A DNA stretch of 64,000 nucleotides, from contig NZ_HG315684.1 in assembly GCF_000455365.1 (NCBI RefSeq), positions 764,885 to 828,884 of the forward strand, given 5' to 3'. Under the pieces are notes generated by a model that worked only from the letters and a program-made list of their open reading frames with translations, was not told the origin of the DNA and did not search any database. Source of the DNA: Halopiger djelfimassiliensis (GTDB lineage Archaea > Halobacteriota > Halobacteria > Halobacteriales > Natrialbaceae). A program made the position numbers and the translations under genes. This document shows, piece after piece, positions 54,382-62,615 of the stretch. Every line of letters starts with the position of its first letter. Positions within the stretch are counted from its first letter, which is position 1.

Positions 54382-54414
54382 AAATTATATAGGATTCCAC
54401 TCAACTTGGTGTTA

Positions 54415-54571
54415 GGAGCGCGGGTATCCTAGAGAAGGACCGGAGGTGATGGCTCCGACCCCGCGCTTCGGCACGCAACCGAAGCATGCGAATAACGAAA
54501 CCCGCCGGACTTCAGCATTCCGGCACGACTTCGAGTATCGATGTGCGAACTACCAACTCCAGATACATCGA
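54415..54571 (+). ncRNA. candidate structured non-coding RNA
   Basis: This gene-free stretch (54291-54618) holds several perfect inverted repeats. GCGCGGG (54418-54424) pairs with CCCGCGC (54460-54466) and encloses two hairpins, TCCT/AGGA (54427-54439) and CGGAG/CTCCG (54441-54457), whose loop reads GTGATGG. Then come GCTTCGG/CCGAAGC (54465-54485), GCCGGA/TCCGGC (54504-54524) and TCGATGT/ACATCGA (54538-54571). The TATA element at 54385-54392, read rightward, predicts a start near 54415, exactly before the first stem. No known RNA class was recognised. The 3' end is undefined. Confidence 0.42.
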
Positions 54572-54618
54572 GTATTACCGCCTCAGTCGAGGAGTTCTCT
54601 CGGTAGGAGGGACTGACG

Positions 54619-54945
54619 ATGGCGACTGACGAAGCGTGGGAACAACTGGCCCGTCGAACCGCCAGCCGGTGCGTGTTCGCCGAACTCGAGGCCGTCAACG
54701 CCGCGACGGATCGACTCGCCCGAAAGCTGGAGAGCGGCGAGGAGCTTACGAGCGAAGACCTCGCCCGGTTTCGCCGGTCGCTCCGGGCGCTGCAAGCCGT
54801 CGTCGAAGGCGAGGTGACGGCGGTCGTCGACGGCACCGATCCCTACGAACGGGCGTTCGGCCACGTTCCCTACGGGGTTTTCTGCGACTATCTGGGCGTC
54901 TCGCTCGAGCAACTGGCCGCCCTCGAGCGCGAGGGGACCCGCTGA
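54619..54945 (+). CDS. conserved-looking helical protein of unknown function
   Basis: Acidic 108-residue protein, predicted all-helical, with RCVFAELEAVNAATDRLARK, DLARFRRSLRALQAVVEGE and GHVPYGVFCDYLGVSLEQLA. Strong haloarchaeal codon use supports it. It lies between the candidate RNA and the ITPase gene (convergent). No family is recognised. Confidence 0.68.
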   Translation: MATDEAWEQLARRTASRCVFAELEAVNAATDRLARKLESGEELTSEDLARFRRSLRALQAVVEGEVTAVVDGTDPYERAFGHVPYGVFCDYLGVSLEQLAALEREGTR

Positions 54946-54981
54946 GACGGGACCCGCAACCGGTCGTCCGGCTCGAACCCC

Positions 54982-55530
54982 TCAGTGCTGGTCCGCGTAC
55001 CACTCCGCGAACTTCGCCAGCGCCCGGCCGCGGTGTGAGATGGCGTTCTTCTCCTCGGTGCTCATCTCGGCCATCGTCTGCCCGTTGTACTCGAAGATCG
55101 GATCGTAGCCGAACCCGCCCTCGCCGCGGGGCGCGACGATCGTGCCGGCGACCGATCCCTCGAAGGTCTCGACCCCGTCCTCGTCCGCGTACGCGAGCAC
55201 CGTCCGGAACCGGGCGCGCCTGTCGTCCTCCTGCTCGACGAGCCGCCAGAGCCGCTCCACGCCGACGGTATCCTCGACGTACGCCGAATAGGGGCCGGGG
55301 AACCCGCCGAGCGCGTCGACGAACAACCCCGCGTCGTCGACGAGGACCGGTTCCGTATCGCCGAGCGCCTCGAACGCCTCGCGCGCGCCGTGGGCGGCGA
55401 CGTCCGCGAGCGAATCGCTTTGAATCTCGGTGTAGTCGTACTCGACCTGATTGACGGCCGTGATCCCCTCGAGGTACGCCTCGGCCTCGCGGGCCTTGCC
55501 TTCGTTACCGGTGACGAACCGAAGCAGCAT
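54982..55530 (-). CDS. rdgB: XTP/dITP diphosphatase (RdgB/HAM1 family)
   Basis: House-cleaning nucleotide pyrophosphatase of 182 residues that removes deaminated purine triphosphates. It starts MLLRFVTGNEGKAREAEAYL. EPVLVDDAGLFVDALGGFPG has the metal-binding aspartates, and GGFGYDPIFEYNG and the C-terminal KNAISHRGRALAKFAEWY (SHR motif) complete the pattern. The start at 55530 excludes a long unrelated extension. Confidence 0.95.
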   Translation of the reverse strand: MLLRFVTGNEGKAREAEAYLEGITAVNQVEYDYTEIQSDSLADVAAHGAREAFEALGDTEPVLVDDAGLFVDALGGFPGPYSAYVEDTVGVERLWRLVEQEDDRRARFRTVLAYADEDGVETFEGSVAGTIVAPRGEGGFGYDPIFEYNGQTMAEMSTEEKNAISHRGRALAKFAEWYADQH

Positions 55531-55586
55531 GTGCGAGGCGGGGTGCTCCGGGCGAATATAGCCGTCGGTTGTCCGGCAGAACCCGG

Positions 55587-55900
55587 TCAGTCGTAGCGCA
55601 CGTTCCACGGCCACGGCAACAGATCGGCAACGCTCTGTGTCGCCAGAACCCCGTCGTCGGACACTGAAACGGTGCCGTCGGAATGTGCGTCGTCGACGAT
55701 AAACCCGGACTGATCTTCGTGACCGGTCCGTGTCCGACCGACCAACTCGTCCGATCCGAACCGTTCGGTCGCCTCGAGTTCCCGCCGTTCGCCCGGTTCG
55801 AGCGTCAGGGTTTCGTCGACGATCGTCTCGTCGCCGGTCAGTTCGGCGTGGATCTTTCGGGAAGGTAAAGCGATAGTTTCGCGTCGTCGGTCCCGGCTCG
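55587..55900 (-). pseudogene. remnant of a short secreted-type or beta-rich protein gene
   Basis: The 392-base gap 55531-55922 has no intact gene. On the minus strand an open frame without a start runs from about 55856 to the stop at 55587, reading KIHAELTGDETIVDETLTLE, then PGERRELEATERFGSDELVG and ending LLPWPWNVRYD. In another frame just upstream is AKLSLYLPE. The two could join by a frameshift. The look is that of a decayed beta-sandwich protein. No promoter or start codon is evident. Confidence 0.33.
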
Positions 55901-55922
55901 AGCCGGGACCCGTCGCGCGACC

Positions 55923-56573
55923 TCAGAGGACGAGTCGGTCGACGACTCGTTGCTGGGCCTTCCGGAGGTGTTCGGAGGCGGTCCCCGGCGCACAGTCCAG
56001 TTCGGCCGCGACGTCCTCGACGCTCGCCGTTCGCGGGACCTCGAAATAGCCGAGTTCGCGGGCCACCCGAAGCGCCTCCCGCTGGCGGTCCGTCAGCGAC
56101 GCCTCCTCCGGATCGCCGCCGTCGTACTCCCCCACCTGTTCGACAGTTACGTCGATTCCCGACGGAACCTCCTCGGTCGCCCGCCGCAGGTCCGCCGACT
56201 CGCCGACAAGCGAGAACCGGACCGTCCAGTCGGACCGATACTCGACCGGCGGCAGCGGGACGAGACTCCCCTGTGAGAACGTCTCGAGCAGCCGGTTGCC
56301 CACGTCGTCGGGCACGTCGCGAACGTAGACCGAAAACGATCGGTCCCCCAGCCGCGTCAGTTCGGCGCTCCGGACACCAGTGTACGACTCGAGTGCCGCT
56401 TCGTAGGCATCCATATCCCCGACGACGTGGAAGATAAACGCGTACTCGTCCGACCCCGCGAAGTTGCCGTGGACCATCCGGTAGGAGTCGAACGCGTCGC
56501 TGTCGGCGACGAACCGATGCATCGGGTGGATCGTCTCGGCGTCGTGGCCGAGGGTGAGCCGAACGGTCTTCAT
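55923..56573 (-). CDS. Bat-type helix-turn-helix regulator (HTH-10 family)
   Basis: Single-component regulator of 216 residues. The C-terminal HTH-10 domain is SLTDRQREALRVARELGYFE, then VEDVAAELDCAPGTASEHLR. The N-terminal 150 residues (starting MKTVRLTLGHDAETIHPMHR) look like the sensor domain found in DmsR/Bat-like haloarchaeal regulators. It is divergent from nuoCD with 82 bases between start codons, making that gene the prime candidate target. Confidence 0.9.
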   Translation of the reverse strand: MKTVRLTLGHDAETIHPMHRFVADSDAFDSYRMVHGNFAGSDEYAFIFHVVGDMDAYEAALESYTGVRSAELTRLGDRSFSVYVRDVPDDVGNRLLETFSQGSLVPLPPVEYRSDWTVRFSLVGESADLRRATEEVPSGIDVTVEQVGEYDGGDPEEASLTDRQREALRVARELGYFEVPRTASVEDVAAELDCAPGTASEHLRKAQQRVVDRLVL

Positions 56574-56655
56574 GGCCGGACGTTCGCACTCGCACATAAA
56601 TAGCCTAGCGCGTGGCGCAGAATCGACTCCCGGGGACCGTGCGAACGGACTCAGT

Positions 56656-58317
56656 ATGGACCCATCGTCGGAACTCGCGTCATCGTCGGCGCGAGCGGAT
56701 GCAAAAGTCGGTCTCGACGGCTTGCTCGAGGAGTACGCGATCGGCCGCGACGACCATCTGAACGCGCCCGCGTTCGTGGTCCGGCCGGACGACGTCCGAG
56801 CGGTCCTCTCGACGCTCCGGGACGAGGCCTGTTTCGATCACTGCGCCTGCGTCACCGCCCAGCAGTACCCGGACCGGTACGAGACGATCTATCACCTCCG
56901 GTCGTACGACGACGCGACCCGCGAGGTCAGCGTCGTCGTCCCGACGCCGATCGACGATCCGCGAAGCGAGTCCGCAGCCCCGGTCTACGGGACGGCCGAC
57001 TGGCACGAGCGCGAGGCCTACGACCTCATCGGCATCGAGTACGCGGGCCATCCAGATCTCCGGCGCATCCTTCTGCCCGAGACGTGGCAGGGCCACCCGC
57101 TGTCGAACGACTACGATCAGCACACGCCACAGGTCGTCACGCTCACCGAGCACGCGAACCCGATCGCGGGCGACAAGCGCGATCCCGAGTCGGAGACGAT
57201 GTTCCTGAACATCGGCCCCCATCATCCGGCGACCCACGGGGTCATGCACGTCAAGGCGGTGCTTGACGGCGAGACCGTCGTCGATGCCGAGCCCGACATC
57301 GGCTATATGCACCGCTGTGAGGAACAGCTGTGCCAGCAGGGAACCTACCGCCACCAGATCATGCCCTACCCCGACCGCTGGGACTGGGTTTCCTCGGGCC
57401 TGTTAAACGAGTGGGCCTACGCCCGGACGGCGGAGGAATTGGCGGGCATCGAGGTCCCCGAGTACGCGCAGGTCGTCCGCACGATGGGCGCCGAACTCTC
57501 CCGAATGGCTTCTCACTTCATCGCGGTCGGCACGTACGCGCTCGACGTCATCGGGGAGTTCACGGCGGCGTTCATGTACGCCATGCGCGACCGGGAACTC
57601 GTCCTCGATATTCTCGAGGACCTGACCGGTCAGCGGATGATGTTCAACTATCTCCGGCTGGGTGGGGTGGCGTGGGATCTACCCGAACCACGCGGGGAGT
57701 TCGTCGAGACCGTCAGGGACTTCCTCGACGGGCTTCCGGCGAAGATCGAAGAGTACCACGACCTGCTCACGCAAAACGAAATCTTCCAGCTTCGCGTCGT
57801 CGACACCGGCGTACTGGACCCCGAAGTCGCCAGACAGTACGGCTGTACGGGACCCGTCGCCCGCGGCTCGGGAATCGACTACGACCTCCGGCGCGACGAT
57901 CCCTACGGCTACTATCCGAACCTCGAGTGGGACGTCGTCACCGAGTCGGCCGGCGACAACTACTCGCGGCTGCTCGTCCGCATGGGGGAGCTCGAGGAGT
58001 CGGCGAAGATCGTCGAACAGTGTCTCGACCTGCTCGAGGACTGGCCCGAGGCCGACCGCGAGATCCGGGCGAACGTCCCGCGGACCCTCAAACCCGATCC
58101 CGACGCGGAACTCTACCGGGCCATCGAGGGGGCGAAAGGCGAACTCGGGATCTACATCCGGTCGGACGGAACCGACACGCCCGCGCGGTTCAAGATCCGG
58201 AGCCCCTCGTTTTCCAACCTCTCCGCCCTGCCCGAGATCAGCCGGGGCGGCTACGTCGCCGACCTCATCGCGTCGATCGGCAGTCTCGACTGTATTATGG
58301 GCGAGGTCGATCGCTAG
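56656..58317 (+). CDS. nuoCD: NADH-quinone oxidoreductase subunit C/D fusion, stand-alone
   Basis: Peripheral-arm subunit of complex I-like (Nuo/Fpo) enzyme, 553 residues. Residues about 20-165 are NuoC (AAPVYGTADWHEREAYDLIG, then HPDLRRILLPETWQGHPLSN). Residues about 185-553 are NuoD (NIGPHHPATHGVMHVKAVLD, DIGYMHRCEEQLCQQGTYRH, GELGIYIRSDGTDTPARFKI). The C-terminal Gly-rich ISRGGYVADLIASIGSLDCI, then MGEVDR, is complete. No other nuo genes lie within the window on either side. It is either a second copy or a relocated gene. It is divergent from a Bat-type regulator. Confidence 0.94.
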   Translation: MDPSSELASSSARADAKVGLDGLLEEYAIGRDDHLNAPAFVVRPDDVRAVLSTLRDEACFDHCACVTAQQYPDRYETIYHLRSYDDATREVSVVVPTPIDDPRSESAAPVYGTADWHEREAYDLIGIEYAGHPDLRRILLPETWQGHPLSNDYDQHTPQVVTLTEHANPIAGDKRDPESETMFLNIGPHHPATHGVMHVKAVLDGETVVDAEPDIGYMHRCEEQLCQQGTYRHQIMPYPDRWDWVSSGLLNEWAYARTAEELAGIEVPEYAQVVRTMGAELSRMASHFIAVGTYALDVIGEFTAAFMYAMRDRELVLDILEDLTGQRMMFNYLRLGGVAWDLPEPRGEFVETVRDFLDGLPAKIEEYHDLLTQNEIFQLRVVDTGVLDPEVARQYGCTGPVARGSGIDYDLRRDDPYGYYPNLEWDVVTESAGDNYSRLLVRMGELEESAKIVEQCLDLLEDWPEADREIRANVPRTLKPDPDAELYRAIEGAKGELGIYIRSDGTDTPARFKIRSPSFSNLSALPEISRGGYVADLIASIGSLDCIMGEVDR

Positions 58318-58405
58318 GCCGCTCGAGCGACCGGCGACCGTGGTCGCCCCTCGGAACGAGAACCCGACGGAGACGGTGCCGCCGGAGAAACGGAAAACGG
58401 AGTCG

Positions 58406-58693
58406 TCAGTCGTCGCCGTCCTCGTCGACGATGACTTCGACGGGTTCGTCCTCTGGCTCTTCGCTTCGGTCCGTCCCGCCCTGTTCCTGCTGCCAGAGGA
58501 GCGCTCCCGCGACGAGGACGACGATCCACGACCGCCAGTTGGCGAGGTTCAGGGTGTAGCCGACGCCGAAGGGTTTCTCGACGAGCATCCCTTCGCCGGG
58601 CTGCCAGTACGCCGAGAGCATGCGGCTGATGCTCGGTCGTTCGAAGTTGTACGGTACCCCGAGAATCTCACCGGAGGTCGGCTTCTCTGCCAT
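58406..58693 (-). CDS. DUF5808-like small membrane protein
   Basis: Protein of 95 residues starting MAEKPTSGEILGVPYNFERP, then SISRMLSAYWQPGEGMLVEK, the beginning typical of haloarchaeal DUF5808 proteins. One membrane helix (WIVVLVAGALLWQQ) is followed by a very acidic tail. Function unknown. Confidence 0.78.
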   Translation of the reverse strand: MAEKPTSGEILGVPYNFERPSISRMLSAYWQPGEGMLVEKPFGVGYTLNLANWRSWIVVLVAGALLWQQEQGGTDRSEEPEDEPVEVIVDEDGDD

Positions 58694-58788
58694 GCGCGGT
58701 GATACGTTCTCCCCTGATATGAGTATTGTGTGCTCGACTCGACGCCCGAAATTTCACCCCCGGGTCGCCGTCGCCCCGACGCGGCCGC

Positions 58789-59418
58789 TTACCGACCGGC
58801 GTCGAGCGCGACTGCAAGCCCCGCGATCAGTCCCTCCCGCATCGTCTCGAGGGCCATGCTCGGTTCGCCCTCGTCTCGAGCGGCCGCCTGCGCGTGGGAG
58901 AACGGCACGTGAACGAACCCCGTCCGGAACTCGTGGGCGGTCGTCTCCGCGAGGTGACGGCCGGTGTACAACAGATCGTTACAGAGGTGCGTCCCGGCGT
59001 CGGTCGACAGCGCTGCCGGAACGCCGGCTTCCCGCATCGCTGCTTTCATCTCCCGGAGCGGCAGCGTCGCGAAGTAGGCGTTGGGTCCGTCAACGGCGAC
59101 CGGTTCGTCGACGACCGTCCGGTCGTCGTTGTCCGGCGTCCCCGACGCGGACGTATCGCGACGGTTGATTCCGACCCGCTCGAGCGAGAGCGTGTGCCGA
59201 CCGGCGGCCAGTCCGAGTCCGCAGACGATCTCGGGATCGTACGCCTCGACATATTCCTCGAGTCGTTCACCGGCACGGTCGAACGCGACGGGGAGTTCCT
59301 CGCCGGCGACTGCGGCGTCGCCGATCGTCGTGCCGTCGAGCGCCAGCGCGAGTCGTCGCGCCGAATTGATCTCGAAGTCGCCGAACGGTTCGTATCCGGT
59401 GACGAGAACGTCGCTCAT
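58789..59418 (-). CDS. pcp: pyroglutamyl-peptidase I (peptidase family C15)
   Basis: Cytosolic cysteine peptidase of 209 residues that removes N-terminal pyroglutamate. It starts MSDVLVTGYEPFGDFEINSA. Catalytic residues appear in DAGTHLCNDLLYTG (Cys) and TGFVHVPFSHAQ (His). The Glu-containing loop around GLGLAAGRHTLSLERVGINR matches the family. The start at 59418 gives the normal length. Confidence 0.92.
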   Translation of the reverse strand: MSDVLVTGYEPFGDFEINSARRLALALDGTTIGDAAVAGEELPVAFDRAGERLEEYVEAYDPEIVCGLGLAAGRHTLSLERVGINRRDTSASGTPDNDDRTVVDEPVAVDGPNAYFATLPLREMKAAMREAGVPAALSTDAGTHLCNDLLYTGRHLAETTAHEFRTGFVHVPFSHAQAAARDEGEPSMALETMREGLIAGLAVALDAGR

Positions 59419-59564
59419 CGGTCGATCCTCGAACCGTCGTCGCAAGAGTCCCCCGATTTCGTCGGCCCGACTCGAATCCGACGGCTCGCGTGCTCGCACG
59501 GGGTCATAAACCGGTCCGAGATATGCGGCACAACCGTTTCGTCGTCGCCCCCGACCGATTCGGT

Positions 59565-59786
59565 ATGAAACGAAACGCCGGCGGAGACGATCGCATCGTA
59601 CGCGGCGTCCTCGGTATCTGGCTGGTCGTGACGGCCGGTGCCGCCTACCGGGACGGCAAGCGCGAGCGCGGCGCGCTCGCGGGCATCGCCGGAGCCGGAC
59701 TGCTGTGGAACGCGGTCACGGGCTTTTGCGGCGGGAACTACTTGCTCGGGGTCGATACGACGACGGACTCCTGTTCAGTCGAGTAA
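59565..59786 (+). CDS. DUF2892-like small membrane protein
   Basis: Protein of 73 residues starting MKRNAGGDDRIVRGVLGIWL. The N-terminal arginine motif, first helix (GVLGIWLVVTAGAAY), second helix (GALAGIAGAGLLWNAVTGFC) and late C-x-L-like motif resemble the inner-membrane DUF2892/YgaP C-terminal family. Function unknown. It is convergent with the Kae1-Bud32 gene. Confidence 0.75.
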   Translation: MKRNAGGDDRIVRGVLGIWLVVTAGAAYRDGKRERGALAGIAGAGLLWNAVTGFCGGNYLLGVDTTTDSCSVE

Positions 59787-59854
59787 CGGTGCCGCGAGTT
59801 CGAGCGCGTGCCGAATGCTGACCACCGACACCCTCGTCGTGGCCTCGGTCGAGG

Positions 59855-61486
59855 CTATTCCCCGTCGTCGTTGACGTACCGGCCGCGCCCCTCGATGTCC
59901 CGCAATCGCTCGAGGACCCGCTCGTCGCCGACCTCGCGGTACCCCTCGCGGACGGCCGCCCGCAGGGGCTCGGGGTCGTCGGCGGTGCCGACGAGGCTCT
60001 GATCGAAGACGTGGACGTCCATCGCGTAGTCCTCGACGTGATCGGTGTGGTAGCCGAGGCCGAAGTCGATGAGGAAGGTCCTCTCCGCGTTCACCCTGAC
60101 GTTTCGGGTCGTCGGATCGCCGTGGACGAACCCGGCCCGGTGAAGCCGCGCGAGGTGACGGCCCACGTCGCGAACCCGCTCGGGCGACAGCGCCCCACGC
60201 AGGTCCCGATCGCCGACGTACTCGAGAGCCAGTCGGGCCTCGGTCGGATCGACGTCCGACAGGACCGGCGTCGGAACCCCCTCCTGCCGGGCGAGAGACG
60301 TCAGCCGGGCCTCGAGGCGCGTTCGTTCGGTTCGCAGACGCTCGTCGAGTTCGGGATGGCGGTAGCGCTTTCGCCGTCGGTGCTTGGTGACCCGTCCGGC
60401 GTCGGGTTCGAGGGTGACGAGCGCTTCGGCACCCCGGACGCGGCCGTCGTCACGGCCGAGCGCGAGCGACGACTCGTCCGATCGCCAGGTGACCGGCACC
60501 TGATCGGGCCGGTAGTCGGGATCGACCCGCGACTCCTCGAGCGGGACCGTCTCGCCGGCCGCGTACATCTTCGCGCCAAGAACGGCGATCATGCCGGCGT
60601 TGTCCCGTAGGAATCGGGGTTCCGGCGCGTGAAAGTCGGCACCGCGCTGGTCGCACATCTCCGCCAGCATCTCCCGAAGCCGGGCGTTCTGGCCGACGCC
60701 GCCGCCCAACACCAGTTCGTCGCTGCCGGTCAGCGAGAGCGCCCGCTCGGACACCTCGGTGAGCATCCCGAAGACGTTCTCCTGCAGGGAGTAACAGATG
60801 TCCTCGACCGCAACGCCGTCGTCGTACCGCTGCTTTGCGGCGCTCATGATCCCCGAAAACGAGAAGTCCATCCCCTTGACGACGTAGGGAAGGTCGACGT
60901 ACTCGCCGTCTTCGGCGGCCGCCTCGACCTTCGGCCCGCCGGGGTGTGACCAGCCGACGTGCCGGGTGAACTTGTCGATCGCGTTGCCGACGCCGGTGTC
61001 CATCGTCTCCCCGAGCACGCGATACCGCCCGTTGCGGTAGGCAAGCAGGTGGGCGTTCGCGCCGCTTGCGTTCAGACAGACCGGCGCGTCGAAGCCGGAG
61101 GTGTGGCGGCCGATCTCGAGGTGGGCCACCATGTGGTTGACGCCGACCAGCGGGACCGAAAGCGACTGGCTCAGCGCCCGCGCGGCCGTCCCGACGACCC
61201 GAAGGCAGGGGCCGAGACCGGGACCCTGCGAGAAGGCGACGGCGTCGACCGGCGGCTCCGTCCCGGGACCGTCGTGGGTATCACGGGCGTGCTCGAGCGC
61301 CCGCTCGACGACTCGCGGCACGGCGTCGTGCATGTGTTCGGCGGCCTCGCGCGGGTGAATGCCGCCGCTGTCGGGCTGGTAGGCGTCCGTCTCGATAACG
61401 ACGTCGTCGGCTCCGGAATCGTACACCGCCGCGCTGGCCGCCCACGCGGTGCCTTCGATCCCAAGAACGCGGATGTCAGTACTCAC
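59855..61486 (-). CDS. fused Kae1-Bud32 (tRNA threonylcarbamoyladenosine synthase / kinase)
   Basis: KEOPS complex core, 543 residues. Residues 1-330 are Kae1: SQGPGLGPCLRVVGTAARAL, the metal histidines in GVNHMVAHLEIGRH, and ELVLGGGVGQNARLREMLAE. Residues 335-543 are Bud32, a small atypical kinase with LEYVGDRDLRGALSPERV, FVHGDPTTRNVRVNAERTFL and IDFGLGYHTDHVEDYAMDVH. It makes t6A37 in ANN-decoding tRNAs. The likely start is GTG at 61486 (VSTDIRVLGIEGTAW); an upstream ATG frame at 61507 is less typical. The fusion is standard in haloarchaea. Confidence 0.95.
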   Translation of the reverse strand: MSTDIRVLGIEGTAWAASAAVYDSGADDVVIETDAYQPDSGGIHPREAAEHMHDAVPRVVERALEHARDTHDGPGTEPPVDAVAFSQGPGLGPCLRVVGTAARALSQSLSVPLVGVNHMVAHLEIGRHTSGFDAPVCLNASGANAHLLAYRNGRYRVLGETMDTGVGNAIDKFTRHVGWSHPGGPKVEAAAEDGEYVDLPYVVKGMDFSFSGIMSAAKQRYDDGVAVEDICYSLQENVFGMLTEVSERALSLTGSDELVLGGGVGQNARLREMLAEMCDQRGADFHAPEPRFLRDNAGMIAVLGAKMYAAGETVPLEESRVDPDYRPDQVPVTWRSDESSLALGRDDGRVRGAEALVTLEPDAGRVTKHRRRKRYRHPELDERLRTERTRLEARLTSLARQEGVPTPVLSDVDPTEARLALEYVGDRDLRGALSPERVRDVGRHLARLHRAGFVHGDPTTRNVRVNAERTFLIDFGLGYHTDHVEDYAMDVHVFDQSLVGTADDPEPLRAAVREGYREVGDERVLERLRDIEGRGRYVNDDGE

Positions 61487-61621
61487 GGCTCGAGGGAATA
61501 GCTGCAACGTGGTTCGGAAGCCACGCGCCGGTCGGTCCGGAACGCGGTCTCCGTGTGAGTTTCGGGTTCGTGGGGGCGGTCACGATGTGCTGTCGCCGGT
61601 CGGCACATCGCCACATCGCCG

Positions 61622-61756
61622 TTACTCCCACTCGGTGTAGCTACACTTCCCGCAGTGTTTCCGGTCGCCGTGATCGGCGAGGAAGACGTCGCCACAGCGG
61701 GGACACTGTTCGCCCTCGGTGCTTCCGTCGTCGCCGTAGTGGTCGTAGCGAGCCAT
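61622..61756 (-). CDS. rps27ae: ribosomal protein S27ae
   Basis: Protein of 44 residues starting [11 protein letters not shown]. Two CxxC pairs ([10 protein letters not shown] and [10 protein letters not shown]) form a zinc ribbon. One base separates its ATG from the stop of rps24e upstream, so the pair is an operon, as in other archaea. Too short for many gene finders. Confidence 0.95.
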   Translation of the reverse strand: MARYDHYGDDGSTEGEQCPRCGDVFLADHGDRKHCGKCSYTEWE

Positions 61757-61757
61757 G

Positions 61758-62075
61758 TTATGCCTCCTCCGCTTCGGCGTCCGCGTCGGCCTCCTCGGCT
61801 CCGATCTTGTTGCGCTCGAGCATGTGATCCTGCTCGACGTCGCGGGCGTACTCGGCGCTCTCGTAGACTTTGGCCTCGCCGACCGTCTTGCGCATCCCGA
61901 ACTTGGTATCGAGGGTGCGGACGACGACCTCGTCGGCGTCCTTGTTCAGCTTCGCCGCGAGACTGTCACGGACCTGCAGACGCTCGGGGGTGGCGTCCTC
62001 GTGGGTGAGTTCGAAGGTGACGTCCGTGCGATGCAACATTGGGTTGTCCTCTTCCGAGACGATGTCGACGTCCAT
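61758..62075 (-). CDS. rps24e: ribosomal protein S24e
   Basis: Small-subunit protein of 105 residues starting [40 protein letters not shown] and [20 protein letters not shown] are the S24e signature. The C-terminal tail is acidic, as in halophiles. A TATA-like CTTTTAGT lies about 40 bases upstream. Confidence 0.96.
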   Translation of the reverse strand: MDVDIVSEEDNPMLHRTDVTFELTHEDATPERLQVRDSLAAKLNKDADEVVVRTLDTKFGMRKTVGEAKVYESAEYARDVEQDHMLERNKIGAEEADADAEAEEA

Positions 62076-62269
62076 GATATCACTCAGTTACCCTACTATC
62101 CCCTTGTCGCGACTAAAAGGATTTCGAAGCCGGGCACCCGTTCGGCGATATCCGCCGCAGCACGGTTCCGATGTGTCGGTGCGATAGGGTTCCAGAACCC
62201 GGACTATGCACCCATCTGCTCGTGAAACCCCGGTCGGACCCAGACGGCAAGGTACACGCCGACGACCGC

Positions 62270-62562
62270 GTGAACCGCTACGGGCGCGGTGGCCCGTGGC
62301 TTCCCGTGGATTAGTCGGACACGCCCGTGACACCATCGGCGTGGTGACCTTTGGCGGTGTCTTGGGTCACGGTCGGCTGGTTCACACAGCCCGATGCCTG
62401 CCGTCGCAACTTCCGCACAGTGGGAAGCGTGTTGAGAGCAGGCACATTCCTCTCCAGTTTCACCAATCCCTTCTTGACGATGTTGATTGCCACGGTCCGG
62501 TCAGCATGGTCTTGGCGGCCACACTCCACGCACTTGAATCGCTTCTTGTTCCGGTTTGCACG
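62270..62562 (-). pseudogene. TnpB (IS200/IS605-type OrfB) 3' remnant and element right end
   Basis: Only the C-terminal part remains, ending at the stop at 62311. It reads ANRNKKRFKCVECGRQDHAD, then RTVAINIVKKGLVKLERN, the zinc-finger/RuvC end of TnpB (second Cys pair; the Ala-Ile-Asn-Ile of the RuvC III helix is kept). The 5' part is missing, replaced abruptly by the left end of the IS6-like element. Downstream, about 62270-62310 holds GC-rich repeats resembling the right end of haloarchaeal TnpB elements, where a guide RNA scaffold may be encoded. Nuclease function is lost. Confidence 0.72.
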
Positions 62563-62579
62563 GGCGCTGTTCAGATAAG
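62563..62579 (+). repeat. IS6-like left inverted repeat
   Basis: GGCGCTGTTCAGATAAG. It cuts directly into the TnpB remnant. Confidence 0.8.
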
Positions 62580-62615
62580 GTCTGAAAAGCGAGGCGGTCA
62601 GAATTCTAGGTGTCC

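Noticed and set aside
54291-54404. 38-codon in-frame extension of the winged-helix protein
   Set aside because: It needs a TTG start, overlaps the TATA element and palindrome, and adds no part of the fold.
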